A DNA stretch of 64,000 nt from Bacteroidales bacterium (GTDB lineage: Bacteria > Bacteroidota > Bacteroidia > Bacteroidales > F082). The notes under the pieces are model-generated. The model did not search any database. It was not told where the DNA came from and saw only the letters and a program-made list of their open reading frames with translations. Within the stretch, counting starts at the first letter, position 1. Every line of letters starts with the position of its first letter. Location: contig JAFZDU010000095.1 of assembly GCA_017561025.1 (NCBI GenBank), positions 1-64,000 on the forward strand. The letters run 5' to 3'. A program made the position numbers and the translations under genes. Below, in pieces: positions 28,216 to 36,441 of the stretch.

Positions 28216-28893
28216 ATGAAATACCTATTAGTAGTAGCCCATCCCGACGATGAGGTGTTGGGAGCTGGCGCATCAATGTGGAAATGGAGCCAGGAAGGTC
28301 ATGCAGTTGAGGTGGCGATTATGTGTACTGAGGCGAAGGCACGTGCATTTCGTCCAGAAGATAATGAGCTGGAGGATGATACTATAGCTGCTGTGAAATA
28401 TGTTGGCGTGAGCAGGATATATGAAGGAACTTTTCCGAATATCGAGATGAATACAGTGCCGCATTTGAAACTGGTGCAGTTCATTGAAGCAGCAATCAAG
28501 GAAAGTGAACCGGATGTCGTCATTACACATCATCCTGCAGATACCAATAATGATCACCTTCAGACATCCATGGCATGCCAGGAGGCTGTACGACTGTTCC
28601 AAAGACGTCCAGAAGTAAAGCGCATCAAGGAGTTCTGGTATATGGAGGTGCCATCGTGCACGGAGTGGAAGATAAACAATGCGATGGATTCCTTCAATCC
28701 GAATTGCTACGTCGAAGTGGGTAAGGAAGGAGTTGACGCAAAGATAAAAGCCCTTTCTATGTACCGTGGTGTGATGCGACCATATCCACATCCTCGTTCT
28801 GCAGAATATATAACCGGCCTTGCAGCGATGCGAGGTGGTCAGTGGGGATGCAACTATGCAGAAGCATTTGAAGTTGTTCTACGCAATTATTAG
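28216..28893 (+). CDS. PIG-L family deacetylase
   Basis: The 225-residue protein starts YLLVVAHPDDEVLGAGASMW, the AHPDDE zinc motif of LmbE/PIG-L N-acetylglucosaminyl deacetylases, and has HHPADTNNDHLQT, the second zinc-binding part. It probably removes an acetyl group from a GlcNAc-type sugar in this pathway. It follows the sugar transferase by 17 bp. Confidence 0.9.
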   Translation: MKYLLVVAHPDDEVLGAGASMWKWSQEGHAVEVAIMCTEAKARAFRPEDNELEDDTIAAVKYVGVSRIYEGTFPNIEMNTVPHLKLVQFIEAAIKESEPDVVITHHPADTNNDHLQTSMACQEAVRLFQRRPEVKRIKEFWYMEVPSCTEWKINNAMDSFNPNCYVEVGKEGVDAKIKALSMYRGVMRPYPHPRSAEYITGLAAMRGGQWGCNYAEAFEVVLRNY

Positions 28894-28905
28894 ACATTAT
28901 AACAT

Positions 28906-29505
28906 ATGTCAATAAAGATAGACACCGCCCTCCTGGACAGCCTCACTGAGCAGGCGAAGGCTTCGCCGAGGCTCAGGATGAATCATGATCTTCGTAACTC
29001 GGCTGCTGATACTTCGCAGCGGATGCTGAATGCGATCGAGCCTGGTTCAGATGTACCGATCCATAGGCACCGAAAGACTTCGGAGACGGTCGTCGTGCTT
29101 CGCGGTCGCGTCATCGAAGAGTTCTACGATGAGCTCGAATGCAGATGTGATGCGGCCTACGAGGTATCACCATCCGGTCCCATATGTGCCCTCAACATCC
29201 CCGCAGGGACATGGCATACGCTCCGCTCGCTCGAGAGCGGAACGGTCATCCTTGAGGTCAAGGATGGGGCGTATGAGCCGATCCAGGAATGCGACATCCT
29301 GAGGGTCGGGCTGGCCTCCGAGACACCTCAGTCCAAGACTGATGCTCCGACCTCCGACCTTCCGACCCGTCTTCGGGATTTCATCGAAGACGAAGCCCGT
29401 TCGGGCTCCATGGACCCGGCGTTGATAACGCCGGAGTACATCTTCCGCATGTGGGGCGGAAAGGTGCCGATGGAGGAGATTCGGGAGGCGATGAAGCGGT
29501 TGTAA
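28906..29505 (+). CDS. WbuC-family cupin metalloprotein
   Basis: Residues 1-130 of this 199-residue protein show the WbuC layout. It starts IDTALLDSLTEQAKASPR, continues with SQRMLNAIEPGSDVPIHRHR and VVLRGRVIEEFYDE, then IPAGTWHTLRSLESGTVILE, giving the cupin histidines. The ~65-residue C-terminal extension (LPTRLRDFIEDEARSGSMDP...) is extra to the usual WbuC length. Base composition is much more GC-rich than its neighbours. WbuC is often the last gene of O-antigen loci, and its activity is not established. The operon terminates just after it. Confidence 0.82.
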   Translation: MSIKIDTALLDSLTEQAKASPRLRMNHDLRNSAADTSQRMLNAIEPGSDVPIHRHRKTSETVVVLRGRVIEEFYDELECRCDAAYEVSPSGPICALNIPAGTWHTLRSLESGTVILEVKDGAYEPIQECDILRVGLASETPQSKTDAPTSDLPTRLRDFIEDEARSGSMDPALITPEYIFRMWGGKVPMEEIREAMKRL

Positions 29506-29559
29506 AAACGCAATTCGGGCCAGCAACCGTTATAACGGTGCTGGCCCGAACGCGTTTTA
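29503..29559. terminator. Strong bidirectional terminator between convergent operons
   Basis: A long near-perfect stem (arms around CGGGCCAGCA-CCG and CGG-TGCTGGCCCG, short TTATAA loop) is extended by AAAAACGC and GCGTTTT flanks. This gives a T-run in both directions. It separates the + strand capsule operon from the - strand antitoxin gene, whose stop lies at its right edge. Confidence 0.9.
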
Positions 29560-30618
29560 TCAGAATAAATATCCTGACTCTTTGTCATATGAGTCAAGGT
29601 GGTCATATGCAATCTTGATATATTCGTCCTTGAAGAGTCTGTTTTTTCTCTCTGACCAATTATGGATTGCTAGAATCGTATCAGCAAGGCTTATACCCGG
29701 ATTTTCTCTGCGGATGAAATCTACTGAGGCCAGGATTTCAAGTGCTAAAGGCGACTCAAAGCCGGAAATCAGGTGAATTGTTTGTTTTAAGCTCTGCTGT
29801 TCACTGGCATCAAGGGTTCTTACGTATGAGCTAATCTCACTGATGCGGTCATACCTCATCGTCAATGGTTCAAAAGCAGCTGCAGTCATTTGCTCGAATC
29901 CTTTGATGTAGCTTCCATTCAGATCATACACGATATGAGCTACCTGCGGACTGTAAGGGCCATAATGGTGGGCCTTGAATTTCAATTTAGCGTACGACCT
30001 GGCGCCTTGCCTCTGTAGAAAATATGCCAGCTTGTTAGCCACGAAAAGACTGCAATTCTCACCAAGTGAATCATAATAGAACATCGCATATGTCATCAAG
30101 CCTCTGGCTGGAGTCAATCTTACTTCCTTCGTCGATGTCTTTTCTTGAAGATCATGTTTAATCGTCGTGCTTGGCTCATACACAATGATTTCAGTATCAA
30201 TGTCATTTAAGGCATCTTCAATCATTTTCTTGACAACACTCCATTGTAATCCACCATTGCCACAACCAAGAGGAGGTATTGCTATACTCTTGATATTGTG
30301 ATTTCTTATGACATCTGCGAGTGCCTTAAGTCCACTCTCTATATATTCGTATTTAGAAGGATATCTCCAATGCTTCTTGGTAGGAAAGTTTATGATAATC
30401 TTTTCTTTTCCATCAGCATTCTCCTCCTTTGTTACCAATAGTTTTCCTGGTACAAGTTCACCTTCTTTGCATGCTTTCGCATACACGGCAAAATTTGCCG
30501 GGAATGCTTCCTTGAACTGTAATGCAATCCCTTTCCCCATCACACCTACGGTGTTGACAGTGTTGACGAGGGCCTCCGCTGATGAGGCCATCATATCTCC
30601 TGTGGTAAACTTTATCAT
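29560..30618 (-). CDS. darG: DarG-like antitoxin: DNA ADP-ribosyl glycohydrolase
   Basis: The N-terminal 150 residues of this 352-residue protein are a macro domain (IKFTTGDMMASSAEALVNTV, GVMGKGIALQFKEAFPANF, IAIPPLGCGNGGLQWSVVK) that removes ADP-ribose from thymidine in DNA. The C-terminal part has RLTPARGLMTYAMFYYD, KLAYFLQRQGARSYAKLKF and AHHYGPYSPQVAHIVYDLNG, as in DarG C-terminal domains, which bind and block the toxin. It overlaps the toxin gene by 4 bp (ATGA). Confidence 0.93.
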   Translation of the reverse strand: MIKFTTGDMMASSAEALVNTVNTVGVMGKGIALQFKEAFPANFAVYAKACKEGELVPGKLLVTKEENADGKEKIIINFPTKKHWRYPSKYEYIESGLKALADVIRNHNIKSIAIPPLGCGNGGLQWSVVKKMIEDALNDIDTEIIVYEPSTTIKHDLQEKTSTKEVRLTPARGLMTYAMFYYDSLGENCSLFVANKLAYFLQRQGARSYAKLKFKAHHYGPYSPQVAHIVYDLNGSYIKGFEQMTAAAFEPLTMRYDRISEISSYVRTLDASEQQSLKQTIHLISGFESPLALEILASVDFIRRENPGISLADTILAIHNWSERKNRLFKDEYIKIAYDHLDSYDKESGYLF

Positions 30619-31259
30619 GGGTAGAAGTATTTGCGTTGTTTATCTATTACTACCGGAATGTCTATTCCGATCCTGTTCTCAATTTCTTTTACTCTTGCCT
30701 CCTGTTCGGAGTTAATGACGATTATTTGACTGATGCATGTTACGGGAACATGTTTCTTGACCAGAAGCTCAGCCTGCTTTCGTCTCATCTTATCCCAGTC
30801 ATCTTCTGTAGATCTCCATATCTGAAGATTGATTGTCGTCCAATCCAGCAGAGATAAATCCTCCACTTTGTTATGGAATTTAGTAATAGAGGATTTTGCA
30901 TGACCATCGGTAAAACACCATTGCGGGCATTGCTCTATGATATCTGATATCCTACATACAAGATACACCAATTCAGATTGTGGGTATTTCTTAATTCCCC
31001 TATATCCAGTCTTGATGTTGAGTAGCATCGGAGAATGTCCAGCAAAGTAGAATGGTATGTAATCTCCCAGATGACCGTTTGGTGGATCTATCTTTACGAC
31101 ATATTCGTCTCTTTGCCTTATAAGTTCAGCATCTCCTATGTTTATATATCCAGGTATTTCATGACCACTATTCTTGCTATACATTCCGTTTGCAAGAACT
31201 TCTTCAAGCATATCGGAATGTATAAGCCGCAAAAGTATATGGTCCTTATATCTTGTCAT
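30615..31259 (-). CDS. darT: DarT-like DNA thymidine ADP-ribosyltransferase toxin
   Basis: The 214-residue protein matches the DarT (DUF4433) pattern. The segments are LLRLIHSDMLEEVLANGMYS, GDYIPFYFAGHSPMLLNIKT and, near the end, KMRRKQAELLVKKHVP. The glutamate in QAELLV (about E164) corresponds to the family's catalytic glutamate, and R50 sits in the NAD-contact region. DarT modifies single-stranded DNA and blocks replication, and it can protect against phage. The toxin gene precedes the antitoxin gene in one operon, as is usual. Confidence 0.92.
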   Translation of the reverse strand: MTRYKDHILLRLIHSDMLEEVLANGMYSKNSGHEIPGYINIGDAELIRQRDEYVVKIDPPNGHLGDYIPFYFAGHSPMLLNIKTGYRGIKKYPQSELVYLVCRISDIIEQCPQWCFTDGHAKSSITKFHNKVEDLSLLDWTTINLQIWRSTEDDWDKMRRKQAELLVKKHVPVTCISQIIVINSEQEARVKEIENRIGIDIPVVIDKQRKYFYP

Positions 31260-31290
31260 ACCTTTACCGGATGAGCATAATCCTCTTATG

Positions 31291-31298
31291 CAAAGTTA
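31291..31298 (-). promoter_or_regulatory. Bacteroidales -7 box upstream of darT
   Basis: Read on the - strand this is TAACTTTG, a perfect TAnnTTTG element 32 bases upstream of the darT start codon. The matching -33 TTG is not clear at the ideal distance. It probably drives the darTG operon. Confidence 0.55.
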
Positions 31299-31435
31299 GC
31301 AATTAATTCACAATTGTTCACATACATTCACTGGGTCATATGACAAAAAATGAGCGGCCTGCGGTAGTCAGCTTTTCTGAGACTGACTCATGAGCCACGT
31401 ATATTTCTTCGGATTAGGTGGTTCGCTTAAGTTAC

Positions 31436-32854
31436 TTATCTTCCGGGTCTCATCTCCAGGATATCTGCCAGTTCTGCGCTAACGTCCTCCTTGATCTTCA
31501 TCATCAGCATGTCGATGCCATTGTAGTCCCTCCAATATGCATTCTTACTGTCAACCAGCTTATGAAAGGATGTTACACTGGCGTCTTCAATGCCTCCATT
31601 GCTGCGGTATGAGATGTCGTTATACACAAAGATAGCAGGGCGTGTTTCGCCTGTGTTTTCAAACGTTTCTACAGCAAGTCTGTATTCTCCCAAGGTTTTT
31701 TCTCCTACTTTATTGCAGATAATAAAGATAGCACAGTCTGCCTTGAACTTGATGAATTCATTATAATCATACTGCTGGCCATCTATCTTATGCTTGTTCT
31801 TGAAGTCTTCAAACGTATGCGACGTGATATAGAAATCGTACTTTTCATATTGGTTGTAAAGTATGCTTAACGCAGCACGCGCAGCATTACGCTCGTTAGA
31901 TATGGCAGTAGAGCCGCCTATAAAGCATCTGTATGTTACAAAGTTATTCTTTTGCAGTGGGAGAGTTTCTACCTTGTCTGTTGACTCTATATCCAGTTCT
32001 ATAATCGAGCCGTCACTCTTCATGTTGAAGGAAACGGGTAAAGATAGAACATCAAGTTTTTCGGTGCTGTTCGAACGGGCAGTCAACATATAATGTCCGA
32101 CCTTCTTCTTTATCGAAACCATACCTAAAGGAGGAATCTGTGCGACCTCTTCTCCATCAAGACAGATTGTCACATCATAGCTCCTGCTTTTGTTATAGAA
32201 TCTGTGTGTTACTTTCATCCTAGGAGCAAGCATCGCAATTCCTAATCCCACAACACCTAGAAGCAGTATAAACTCCAGAACTGCCATCGCTTTATTACCA
32301 TACGACCAACTGGTCTCAGCACCGATTGCCAGCAACACACATACAATAACCATCAGGCTAAACGCAAATGCCATCCCAATCGTATGTGAAACATTGTTAT
32401 TCTTTTTGCTTTGTGCTTGAAGTTCCGGGGTATTCTTGGAGTGCGACGTATCATAATCTTTCAATCGAGTCTTCACTGTTTCGATGATTGACTCGAAGCC
32501 ACCCAGAACTCCCATTGAGCCAGAAGATGAAGTAACCCATTCTATCGGCCTGAGAAGTTGTGCCACTTGCCTGTAACCAACTTCAGTCGATGATACATAG
32601 ACCGGCAGCATGTCGACATTTAATGCCTTAGCTAGGGTAAGTTCCTTTCTTATCCAGTTAGATTGTTCAGCATCCACAGTATGGAAATACAGAACTAGCT
32701 TACACTCCTTGATTGCATTTGAAACCGATTCTGCATCATGATCATCCTCAGGTTTATAAACTTTCAGACCGTCATACGTCAAACGTTCACGAAAAGGATA
32801 GATAATAGATTCATCATTTCTGGAATAACAGATATAAACATCGTACTTTTTCAT
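31436..32854 (-). CDS. TIR-domain membrane protein with a second TIR/DUF4062-like domain
   Basis: Residues 1-130 of this 472-residue protein are a TIR domain (KKYDVYICYSRNDESIIYPF; SNWIRKELTLAKALNVDMLP) with candidate catalytic E71 in the W-x3-E pattern of NAD-cleaving bacterial TIRs. Two membrane helices follow (about 159-178 and 190-210), then a PEGA-like beta segment (230-275, LDGEEVAQIPPLGMVSIKKK). A C-terminal alpha/beta domain starts FIGGSTAISNERNAARAALS and ends with KADCAIFIICNKVGEKTLGE, similar in style to DUF4062/TIR-like sensors. No known named system was recognised. It lies 176 bp upstream of darT's start in the same direction. Its first 18 codons are duplicated at 44483-44536. 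Confidence 0.75.
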   Translation of the reverse strand: MKKYDVYICYSRNDESIIYPFRERLTYDGLKVYKPEDDHDAESVSNAIKECKLVLYFHTVDAEQSNWIRKELTLAKALNVDMLPVYVSSTEVGYRQVAQLLRPIEWVTSSSGSMGVLGGFESIIETVKTRLKDYDTSHSKNTPELQAQSKKNNNVSHTIGMAFAFSLMVIVCVLLAIGAETSWSYGNKAMAVLEFILLLGVVGLGIAMLAPRMKVTHRFYNKSRSYDVTICLDGEEVAQIPPLGMVSIKKKVGHYMLTARSNSTEKLDVLSLPVSFNMKSDGSIIELDIESTDKVETLPLQKNNFVTYRCFIGGSTAISNERNAARAALSILYNQYEKYDFYITSHTFEDFKNKHKIDGQQYDYNEFIKFKADCAIFIICNKVGEKTLGEYRLAVETFENTGETRPAIFVYNDISYRSNGGIEDASVTSFHKLVDSKNAYWRDYNGIDMLMMKIKEDVSAELADILEMRPGR

Positions 32855-33021
32855 ACCATTGGAGCCTTTACAGGTTATAATGGGATAAAATTACAAAGAA
32901 TCTGCGAGATTACAACGTTGTAATCTCGCAGATTCTTTCATTAATTATTTGGCTGTTTCTTCCCGCCCCAGCGGGGCCAGAAGAGGTAGCGGCAGAATTG
33001 GCAGAGGGCGGTGAGGAATTT
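32801..33021. repeat. 221-bp direct repeat, left copy
   Basis: This segment is the same length as 44483-44703 and about 96% identical to it (eight or so mismatches by eye). From right to left it contains the 3' part of a 28-codon small ORF (without its start), a 44-bp palindrome, and the leader and first 18 codons of the TIR gene. The two copies bracket an 11.5-kb island of different gene content. Confidence 0.93.
32895..32938. terminator. 44-bp perfect palindrome, left copy
   Basis: The sequence AAAGAATCTGCGAGATTACA followed by AC is joined to its exact reverse complement, with AACGTT at the centre. It would form a very long hairpin ending in CTTT on either strand. It sits just upstream of the TIR gene leader and after the small-ORF stop, so a bidirectional terminator is the simplest reading. 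A protein-binding or recombination site is possible. Confidence 0.7.
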
Positions 33022-33113
33022 TATCTACAATCGCTCAACGTATTTAAAAACGTCAGAAACTTTCATGTATGCTAGGACGTTTGCTATGTGACTTGAAATT
33101 ATTGATGTATCCA

Positions 33114-33143
33114 TTGTTGGTTTGTTGAAAAGATGTATTTTTG
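33114..33143 (+). promoter_or_regulatory. Bacteroidales-type promoter for the Cas2-like/ATPase operon
   Basis: TTG at 33114-33116 and TATTTTTG at 33136-33143 fit the -33/-7 consensus (TTG and TAnnTTTG) with a 19-base spacer. They end 17 bases upstream of the first ATG of the operon. Confidence 0.65.
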
Positions 33144-33160
33144 CATAAAATGCTGCATAT

Positions 33161-33442
33161 ATGGTTTATATCATAACATACAATATAAATACATCTATTC
33201 GGGATTACGCGCCTTTTTATGAAGCAATAAAGAGAGTGTGTATGAGTTATTATCATGTTCAGGAATCCACTTGGTTTGTTTCTTGCGCAGAACCTCAAGA
33301 TGTAAAGACCATGACAAGTTTTCTTGCAAAAAGACTTTATCCGGGTGATACAATTTTCATTGCAGAATTAACGGACCGAACACAGGTTGACGGATGGGTT
33401 ACAAGGGATTTTTGGGATTGGTATAGAAAAAATATAGGATGA
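33161..33442 (+). CDS. Cas2-fold/SinR-like small protein
   Basis: This 93-residue protein starts MVYIITYNINTSIRDYAPFY, then has YYHVQESTWFVSCAEPQDVK and PGDTIFIAELTDRTQVDGWV with W at DFWDWYRKNIG. This beta-alpha-beta layout with a late Trp-rich end is that of SinR/Cas2-like ferredoxin-fold proteins. No Cas1, other cas genes or CRISPR array is nearby, so a Cas adaptation role is unlikely. It overlaps the ATPase gene by 4 bp (ATGA), so the two proteins probably act together. Its function is unknown. Confidence 0.65.
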   Translation: MVYIITYNINTSIRDYAPFYEAIKRVCMSYYHVQESTWFVSCAEPQDVKTMTSFLAKRLYPGDTIFIAELTDRTQVDGWVTRDFWDWYRKNIG

Positions 33443-34569
33443 TTACGAGAATCGGTATACGCAATTTTAAAGCATTCAGAGATACAGGTAGTATCTCGTT
33501 AGGAGCATTGAATGTGCTCACTGGTGTGAATGGAAGGGGTAAATCAACATTGATGCAGTCAATATTACTATTGTCTCAATCTATGCGTGAATCCGACAAT
33601 CATTCTCCGTTACATTTATTCACGAATGGTGAATGGGTGAGATTGGGCTCATTTCAGGAACTTATACATAAAAATGATGACTTGCACGAGTCTGTGACTT
33701 TTAGTTTTGTTACTGACGAGGCTAAGGATAATGATTATGTTTTGACATATTTCCCTATTGAGGCTGATCCATTTACTGCTGAACTTCGTAGTATGCTGGT
33801 TAACGGTAAAGAGACATTCTCAGAAGCTGGAGGCTATAATATCGAAAGTAGTGAACGCGTTCTGGTTCCACCGATTTTTTCTGGATACACTCCTTTGCTT
33901 AGACTGCAGAATATGTATTATGTTGCGGCAGATAGAAGAGGGGCCTCTGATGAAGAGGAAATCTTATCTAAGGGTATTAATCTTCGCCTTGATTGTCATG
34001 GTAGTAATGTTTTAAATGTTTTGTATAGACAAGGACGAGAATTTCATGAAAAGGTTGAAAGGTATTTAGGTGATATTTTTGATGGAGCAACCTTCAAGAT
34101 TACTGCTGATGATAGTAATATACACCTTTATATGGACTCAATGAACGGAGGAAATTTATTCCGTCCAATCAATGTTGGCTATGGCTATAGTTATGTTCTT
34201 ACATTGCTCACTGCAGGATTATTAGCCCAAAAAGGGGATATTGTTATGGTAGAAAATCCAGAGGCGCATCTCCATCCAAGTGCTCAGGCTGCATTGATGA
34301 AATTTATATGCAAAGAGGTGATTACTAAAGAGGTGCAGGTATTTGTGGAAACTCATAGCGATCATATTGTCAATGCGTCTCTTTTAGCTGTCAGAAGAAC
34401 GGTTCTTACAAATGAACAGATGAAAATCCTGTTTTTTAACCGCAGCGACAGCTCTTCAGATGTGATTGTAGGTAATCTGGAGGTGACTCCTAAGGGTCGA
34501 GTGAAGAATCCTCCTAGGAATTTCTGCGATCAATATGCGATGGATTTACGTACCTTAATGGGATTGTAA
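33439..34569 (+). CDS. AAA ATPase with DUF3696-like C terminus
   Basis: The 376-residue protein is an ABC/SMC-like (OLD-type) ATPase. Its start IRNFKAFRDTGSISLGALNV leads into Walker A LTGVNGRGKSTLMQSILLL. Late motifs are VGYGYSYVLTLLTAG, Walker B IVMVENPEAHLHPSAQAAL and the H-loop VETHSDHIVNA. The end TPKGRVKNPPRNFCDQYAMD resembles the DUF3696 tail. No TOPRIM nuclease domain follows, so it is not a full OLD nuclease. Related ATPases are common in phage-defence operons, where a partner protein carries the effector. Here the candidate partners are the Cas2-like protein and the 292-residue protein. Confidence 0.82.
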   Translation: MITRIGIRNFKAFRDTGSISLGALNVLTGVNGRGKSTLMQSILLLSQSMRESDNHSPLHLFTNGEWVRLGSFQELIHKNDDLHESVTFSFVTDEAKDNDYVLTYFPIEADPFTAELRSMLVNGKETFSEAGGYNIESSERVLVPPIFSGYTPLLRLQNMYYVAADRRGASDEEEILSKGINLRLDCHGSNVLNVLYRQGREFHEKVERYLGDIFDGATFKITADDSNIHLYMDSMNGGNLFRPINVGYGYSYVLTLLTAGLLAQKGDIVMVENPEAHLHPSAQAALMKFICKEVITKEVQVFVETHSDHIVNASLLAVRRTVLTNEQMKILFFNRSDSSSDVIVGNLEVTPKGRVKNPPRNFCDQYAMDLRTLMGL

Positions 34570-34593
34570 TATTTGTTTTGTGGAGGGTGGTTT

Positions 34594-35472
34594 ATGAGTA
34601 GTACGTCATTATTTTTACTTTTAAAGGAGTATATTGATACAGAACAAATACCATCAGCACCATATATTAATGGACTGGTTCGGTGGGATGAGACGGAATG
34701 GCTGGGGCATTACAAACGTATGCTTGATGCCATTGATTTCTTTCAATATGAAAAATGTGATCGATTTTATGATATAAATAATCTTCTTCAATTTGCTTAT
34801 CCTTTTGATTTGCTTAAAGACTATTATGAAGATCGAGATGAGTTCCCAGGTAACTCAGATATCATCTTAGCTCAAATAGGTTCTAAGGGATTTATGGATT
34901 GGAGAGAAGATAGTGAAGTAGATGGACAACAGTATTTCTTCTATGAGATGAATGTCACCGAAGATGCGTTTGGCGAAATTGCACGCAAGATTCGTTCTCA
35001 AAAAGCTGTGGTTCTATTAAATTTGGATGCAATCAGCCATCCTTCCCCAATCAAGTTATCTTATGCCAACGGGCATTGTTCTGTGGAGATCGAGCATGTA
35101 GATAGTATAAAAGGATTGCATGGTTGGTTCAGTAAGAACAGGAAACCTCAACGTATCTTTATATATTCTTCCAAGCATGGAGACTTTTATCATCCGTCTG
35201 AGATGATACCTGGTAAAGGACGAAAAGCTGCTCAGTTAGAGTGTTTACAAGAGGAAGCTCAGAAACTGCTTGAACAAGCAGTAGGAAATGACACCAGATC
35301 TTCTTTGTGGTTTTATGACACAAAATACATGAAGCATATCTACTTTGAAAATCAGAAAGAAATTCGTTTAGCTTTTCATGGCTATCATCTAAGTGAGAAC
35401 GAGGAAAATTTCAGAAATATCTCCATTAATAAATTGTCATCCATTATTGGAGAAGACTATGAAGACAAATAA
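34594..35472 (+). CDS. Unrecognised protein paired with the DUF3696 ATPase
   Basis: I start at the ATG at 34594 (MSSTSLFLLLKEY, 292 residues) because GGAGG lies 10 bases upstream. Seven earlier codons back to a TTG are less likely. No family was recognised. The protein is soluble and acidic in its first half (WDETEWLGHYKRMLDAIDFF), with FFYEMNVTEDAFGEIARKIR mid-way. A later block, RIFIYSSKHGDFYHPSEM then GKGRKAAQLECLQEEAQKLL and SLWFYDTKYMKHIYFENQKE, has conserved-looking histidines and could be an active site. Position directly after the ATPase suggests it is the effector or regulator of that system. Confidence 0.6.
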   Translation: MSSTSLFLLLKEYIDTEQIPSAPYINGLVRWDETEWLGHYKRMLDAIDFFQYEKCDRFYDINNLLQFAYPFDLLKDYYEDRDEFPGNSDIILAQIGSKGFMDWREDSEVDGQQYFFYEMNVTEDAFGEIARKIRSQKAVVLLNLDAISHPSPIKLSYANGHCSVEIEHVDSIKGLHGWFSKNRKPQRIFIYSSKHGDFYHPSEMIPGKGRKAAQLECLQEEAQKLLEQAVGNDTRSSLWFYDTKYMKHIYFENQKEIRLAFHGYHLSENEENFRNISINKLSSIIGEDYEDK

Positions 35473-35575
35473 TCTTTCTGTATTTTTTGAAAAATAATTT
35501 CATGTAATAATTATTATAAGAAGTGGAATGATTCGGGATATTATAAAGAAAATATGTTGCTAGTGTGATTTGCCG

Positions 35576-36259
35576 ATGTATTTATACCACATTTTACCAC
35601 TTGGAAAAACTTCAAGTTGATAATGAGTGACCTTTCGTTGCTCCCGTCGTCTTTCGGAAACTTGAATGATCTGAATGAAGCAAATATCAACAACATGAAC
35701 ATGAATGAAAATTTCATGGTTATGTATGATGCAGAGCGATATATAAAAGAACGTTGCCGTCTGCTTTGCTTTACTCAGAACTATGAGATTAATGGTATTG
35801 GACAGGAAGGAACTAATCATCCGGCTATGTGGGCTCATTATGCCAATAACTCCGATGGCGTTTGCATAGTTATTGATAAAGAAAAATTCATTAAAATCAA
35901 TAGGCAAATCCTTGATACACACTATTATAAGTTTGAGGATGTATCTTATAACATTGTAAACACTCCTGTTGATGAGGAGATAAATTACAAGGTAGATAAA
36001 CCCGAAGAATTCATCAAAAATAACTGGAAAGGTTTATTCTTCTTAAAGCATAAGGACTGGGAGAACGAAGACGAACACCGTTTGTTTATCATGGACTATG
36101 AGGGGAAGCTGAGTATTGATGGGTGTATATAATACCAGTGGGTATTTTACGCATGAAATATCTGGTCATATCATGCAGATAGTGATGGCAAATCGCTATG
36201 ATGAGCGTTACGCTGATTATTATAGATGGCTGAATGAAGAGAGTGGCTATAGTATATGA
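35576..36259 (+). pseudogene. Broken DUF2971 family gene
   Basis: Three frames are needed to read one protein. MYLYHILPLGK (35576-) breaks at an A-run near 35608. The central frame, with NLNDLNEANINN, HPAMWAHYANNSDGVCIVID and FLKHKDWENEDEHRLFIMDY, is the DUF2971 core. After LSIDGCI it breaks again near 36125, and the +1 frame (YNTSGYFTHEISGHIMQIVM ... WLNEESGYSI) reads to a stop at 36257. DUF2971 proteins (function poorly known) are frequent accessory genes near defence loci. Two assembly errors could also give this picture. Confidence 0.65.
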
Positions 36260-36441
36260 GTTCTATACAGGATGATAAAAAACACTTTGAGAACCATTGC
36301 TAATGACTTTGATGAGAGCGTCATCAGTTATCTTCAGCAAGCATTTAATCTGGAGGAAATGCTTGGGATAACTGTTACCGAAATAACTACATTTCAGGTT
36401 ACCGTTTACAACTGGTTGGCCATGGTCCTTTTTAAGACTTT

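Noticed and set aside
33161..33442. Cas2-like gene as part of a CRISPR-Cas system
   Set aside because: No Cas1, other cas gene or repeat-spacer array is visible in the window, so only a shared fold is claimed.
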